Shown here in pieces: positions 61,470 to 64,000 of a DNA stretch of 64,000 nt (positions are counted from its first letter, which is position 1; each line of letters begins with the position of its first letter). The DNA is from a virus. Position numbers and translations under genes: made by a program. The notes beneath the pieces were generated by a model that made no database searches, was not told the origin of the DNA, and saw only the letters and a list, made by a program, of their open reading frames with translations. The stretch spans positions 1 through 64,000 of IMG/VR virus record IMGVR_UViG_3300043409_001427. One strand, written 5' to 3'.

Positions 61470-62561
61470 ATGTTGGACGCATTCAAACAATTAGTTGAGT
61501 CAGGCGTAATGACAGAAGAGACAACTCAAGTTGTTGAGGCTGCTATTGCCGCTAAAATTCAAGAGAATCGCGACCAAGTAACCGCAGAACTTCGTGAAGA
61601 ATTTGCTCAAAAATACAATCAAGACAAGAGCTTGATCGTAGAAGCAGTCGACAAGATGTTAAGCGAACGATTGGCCGTTGAGATGACAGAATTGTATTCT
61701 GACAAACAAGCCTTAGCCGAAGCAAAACTAGCATATCAAAAAAAGATTGCTGGAGATGCTAAGAAACTAGAAGGATTTGTTATTAAACAATTAGGAAAAG
61801 AATTGGTCGAGTTCCAAGGAGACCGTAAGAAAGTTTCTGAGAACTTCGCTAAGTTAGAGCAATTTGTAGTTCATGCTCTATCGAAAGAGATCAAAGAATT
61901 TGCCACTGATAAGAAGGATCTAGCTGAAACGAAAGTTAAGTTAGTTCGTGAAGCTAAGAGCAGATTTAACGATATTAAGCATAACTTTATTAAACAAAGT
62001 GCTAAAGTAGTTGAGACAGCAGTAACTAAAAAGTTAACAACTGAAATCAAGCAATTGAAAGAAGATATTGACTCTGCTCGTAACAATGATTTTGGTCGTA
62101 AAATTTATGAAGCATTTGCACAAGAGTTTGCCGGTTCCTATCTAAACGAGAAATCTGAAACAAGTAAATTGTTAAAGATCATCGAGAAGAAAGAACATGA
62201 ACTAGCAGAAGCAAAAACCGCAGTAACTGAAAAGAATTCTCTAGTAGAATCCGCAAACCGCGAAATTCGAATCACAAAAGATTTGATGGAGCGCAAGCAA
62301 GTTATGGGCGAATTGTTAGCACCGTTAAGTGCTGATAAGCGAGCGTTAATGAAAGAACTTCTTGAGTCGACCTCGACAAAGAAACTTACAGAATCGTTTG
62401 ACAAATACCTACCAGCAGTTATGGAAGGCCAGAGGAAAGTAGTTGCTCCACAAAAAGCAATGTTATCTGAAGGTACAGAAGTAACCGGAAATCGTGAAGT
62501 TAAGCCCGAGGTAGGCTTAGATAACATTTTAGACATCCGCAAATTAGCGGGTCTAAAATAA
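61470..62561 (+). CDS. 22: prohead core scaffold gp22
   Basis: A 363-residue, almost wholly alpha-helical, Glu/Lys-rich scaffold around which gp23 assembles. MLDAFKQLVESGVMTEE starts a long coiled coil. The ATG at 61470 has GAGGAG 6 bases upstream and is preferred over the in-frame ATG at 61452 that overlaps the gp21 stop. It precedes gp23 as in T4. Confidence 0.88.
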   Translation: MLDAFKQLVESGVMTEETTQVVEAAIAAKIQENRDQVTAELREEFAQKYNQDKSLIVEAVDKMLSERLAVEMTELYSDKQALAEAKLAYQKKIAGDAKKLEGFVIKQLGKELVEFQGDRKKVSENFAKLEQFVVHALSKEIKEFATDKKDLAETKVKLVREAKSRFNDIKHNFIKQSAKVVETAVTKKLTTEIKQLKEDIDSARNNDFGRKIYEAFAQEFAGSYLNEKSETSKLLKIIEKKEHELAEAKTAVTEKNSLVESANREIRITKDLMERKQVMGELLAPLSADKRALMKELLESTSTKKLTESFDKYLPAVMEGQRKVVAPQKAMLSEGTEVTGNREVKPEVGLDNILDIRKLAGLK

Positions 62562-62588
62562 TTTTAATATTCAAGGAGAAGACATAAA

Positions 62589-63776
62589 ATGTCACAACTA
62601 TTAAATGAAAGATGGTCAGAGACCAAAGAAGCTCTGCTTGAAGGCCTATCTGGTAACCGTAAAGCATCTATGAGCGTATGCTTAGAGAATACTCGTCGGT
62701 ACTTGGGTGAGTCTGCATCAGCAGGTGCAACAAGCGCCGGTAATGTAGCAACACTTAACCGTGTTATTCTACCAGTTATCCGTCGTGTTATGCCAACAGT
62801 TATTGCCAACGAAATCATCGGCGTTCAGCCAATGACAGGCCCTGTTGGTCAGATCCACACATTGCGTGTTCGTTATGCTGATTCTAGCAACGAAGTTAGC
62901 GCAGGTGAAGAAGCATTGAGCCCATTCAAAATTGCTCAAGCATATTCTGGTAACGACAACAGCACAACCCCTCGTGCTGCTGCCACAAGTACTTTAGAAG
63001 GTACACCAGGTAAGCGTATGAGCATTCAAATCTTGAAAGCAGCCGTAGAAGCTAAGTCACGCAAGCTATCAGCTCGTTGGACATTCGAGGCAGCACAAGA
63101 TGCACAAGCTCAACAAGGTATCGATATCGAAGCAGAAATCATGGCCGCTTTAGCACAAGAAATTACTGCTGAAATCGACCAAGAGATCCTAGCAAGCCTA
63201 CGCGGGTTGGCAAGTGTTGAAGAAACATATGACCAAGCACTAGTGTCTGGTACAGCCACATTCGTTGGTGACGAGCATGCCGCTCTAGCTATTCAGATCA
63301 ATCGTGTTGCTAACTTAATTGCTCAGCGTACACGCCGTGGTTCTGCAAACTGGGCTGTTGTTTCTAACCAAGCATTGACAATCCTACAATCTGCTACTAC
63401 AAGCGCATTTGCTCGTACAACAGAAGGTACATTTGAAGCTCCTACAAACACTAAGTTTGTTGGTACATTGAATGGTGCAATGCGTATCTATGTAGATGCA
63501 TATCTACCAGATAGCGGTTCACAGGGAATCGAAGACAACCAAGTTCTAGTTGGATACAAAGGTACCAGCGAGGCTGATGCAGCCGCGTTCTATTGCCCAT
63601 ACATTCCTCTAATGAGCTCTGGTGTGGTTCTAGATCCAGCAACATTCGAACCAGTAGTTGGCTTCTTAACACGCTACGGCTATGTTGAGTTGACAAACAC
63701 AGCGTCTAGCTTAGGCAACGCCGCTGACTACCTAGGCAAAGTGTCTATCAATTCTGATAACACAAGCTTCAAGTAA
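62589..63776 (+). CDS. 23: major capsid protein gp23
   Basis: A 395-residue T4-type capsid protein. ENTRRYLGES, VILPVIRRVMPTVIANEIIGVQPM and FYCPYIPLMSSGVVLDPATFEP are family landmarks. It is smaller than T4 gp23 (521 residues) and lacks part of the insertion domain. AAGGAGAAGACATAAA precedes the ATG. An intrinsic terminator follows 32 bp after the stop. Confidence 0.97.
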   Translation: MSQLLNERWSETKEALLEGLSGNRKASMSVCLENTRRYLGESASAGATSAGNVATLNRVILPVIRRVMPTVIANEIIGVQPMTGPVGQIHTLRVRYADSSNEVSAGEEALSPFKIAQAYSGNDNSTTPRAAATSTLEGTPGKRMSIQILKAAVEAKSRKLSARWTFEAAQDAQAQQGIDIEAEIMAALAQEITAEIDQEILASLRGLASVEETYDQALVSGTATFVGDEHAALAIQINRVANLIAQRTRRGSANWAVVSNQALTILQSATTSAFARTTEGTFEAPTNTKFVGTLNGAMRIYVDAYLPDSGSQGIEDNQVLVGYKGTSEADAAAFYCPYIPLMSSGVVLDPATFEPVVGFLTRYGYVELTNTASSLGNAADYLGKVSINSDNTSFK

Positions 63777-63808
63777 TCACAAAGAACTGCTTTATAGCAA
63801 AAACAGGA

Positions 63809-63831
63809 AACCCGCGTTATGCGGGTTTTTT
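63809..63831 (+). terminator. intrinsic terminator after gp23
   Basis: Stem CCCGC (63811-63815) with GCGGG (63821-63825), extended by AA/TT pairs, loop GTTAT, followed by T6. Clean rho-independent design. Confidence 0.92.
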
Positions 63832-63891
63832 GTTGGACCTAATATCTGCAAACTTGCTAAATAATCATGTTCACCCCGTAAGGGAGTTTAT

Positions 63892-63905
63892 GCGGTCCCC
63901 ACCGC
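63892..63905 (+). other. hairpin in leader of the next structural gene
   Basis: GCGGT-CCCC-ACCGC, a perfect 5-bp stem, about 40 bp before the ATG at 63946. A CCC/GGG pair lies upstream at about 63874-63884. It may affect RNA stability or translation. Confidence 0.45.
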
Positions 63906-63945
63906 GTAGGCAATAGAACTGTCTAACAATTTAAGGAGAAACAAA

Positions 63946-64000
63946 ATGGGACGCCCTATTAAAAAACAATTTTTTGGAAATTTAAACCTAGGTGCTGCAA
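63946..64000 (+). CDS. start of a structural gene (cut by window end)
   Basis: Only 18 codons are visible: MGRPIKKQFFGNLNLGAA. AAGGAG at 63933-63938 precedes the ATG. It lies directly downstream of gp23, where T4-like phages often keep another virion gene. It continues beyond the window. Confidence 0.6.
   Translation, partial: MGRPIKKQFFGNLNLGAA

Noticed and set aside
1-64000. tRNA genes
   Set aside because: Intergenic gaps were read for cloverleaf and TTCGAA-type arms; none seen, though a program scan was not possible.

Overview
The window is a contiguous piece of a lytic T4-type myovirus genome, dense with genes on both strands and AT-rich. Diagnostic genes are the family-B DNA polymerase gp43, sliding clamp gp45, RNase H, recombination nuclease gp46/gp47, late sigma factor gp55, baseplate proteins gp5, gp6, gp25 and gp53, and the head module gp20-gp21-gp22-gp23. 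I see no integrase, repressor, tRNA gene, CRISPR array or insertion sequence. The many small conserved-looking genes and the very long structural proteins resemble marine or freshwater T4-like phages (cyanophage and pelagiphage relatives) more than enteric T4. No photosystem gene or other host-diagnostic gene is present, so the host cannot be named.

Layout. 1-3.9 kb: replication (gp43, gp45). 3.9-12 kb: an accessory block with a DpdA/TGT-like DNA transglycosylase, a T-fold QueD-like protein, a GT-B glycosyltransferase, a cupin, a phosphoribosyltransferase, an opposite-strand radical SAM/SPASM protein, a MazG-like pyrophosphohydrolase and a QueE-like radical SAM enzyme. 12-14.8 kb: RNase H and small unknown genes. 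14.8-17.3 kb: a MoxR AAA+ ATPase and a metallopeptidase/VWA protein, each with its own promoter. 17.3-19.8 kb: unknown genes, dihydrofolate reductase and thymidylate synthase. 19.8-45.6 kb (minus strand): fibre-like proteins, a 4040-residue giant, gp6, gp25, gp5, a large hub-region protein, gp53 and a gp48/gp54-like protein. 45.6-50.4 kb: gp55, gp47, gp46 and small genes. 50.4-50.7 kb: a probable structured non-coding RNA. 50.8-57.6 kb: two low-complexity virion-like proteins, a divergent gp26/gp51-like pair and the tape measure. 57.6-64 kb: head genes gp20 to gp23 and the start of another structural gene.

Regulation readable from the sequence. Eight sigma70-like promoters (TTGACA/T-like box, 16-17 bp, TATACT or TATAAT) precede replication, metabolic and recombination genes, mostly outside the structural modules. 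T4-type late elements (TATAAATA or one-base variants) precede several structural genes. Intrinsic terminators follow the MoxR gene, thyA, the putative RNA and gp23. A symmetrical terminator lies between converging genes at 53.9 kb.

The most interesting candidates are (i) the 4.2-12 kb block, which looks like a 7-deazaguanine DNA-modification system with possible extra tailoring enzymes and non-canonical QueE and QueD members, and (ii) the 350-nt RNA-like intergenic region at 50.4-50.7 kb. All functions are inferred by reading the sequence; no database search was run.
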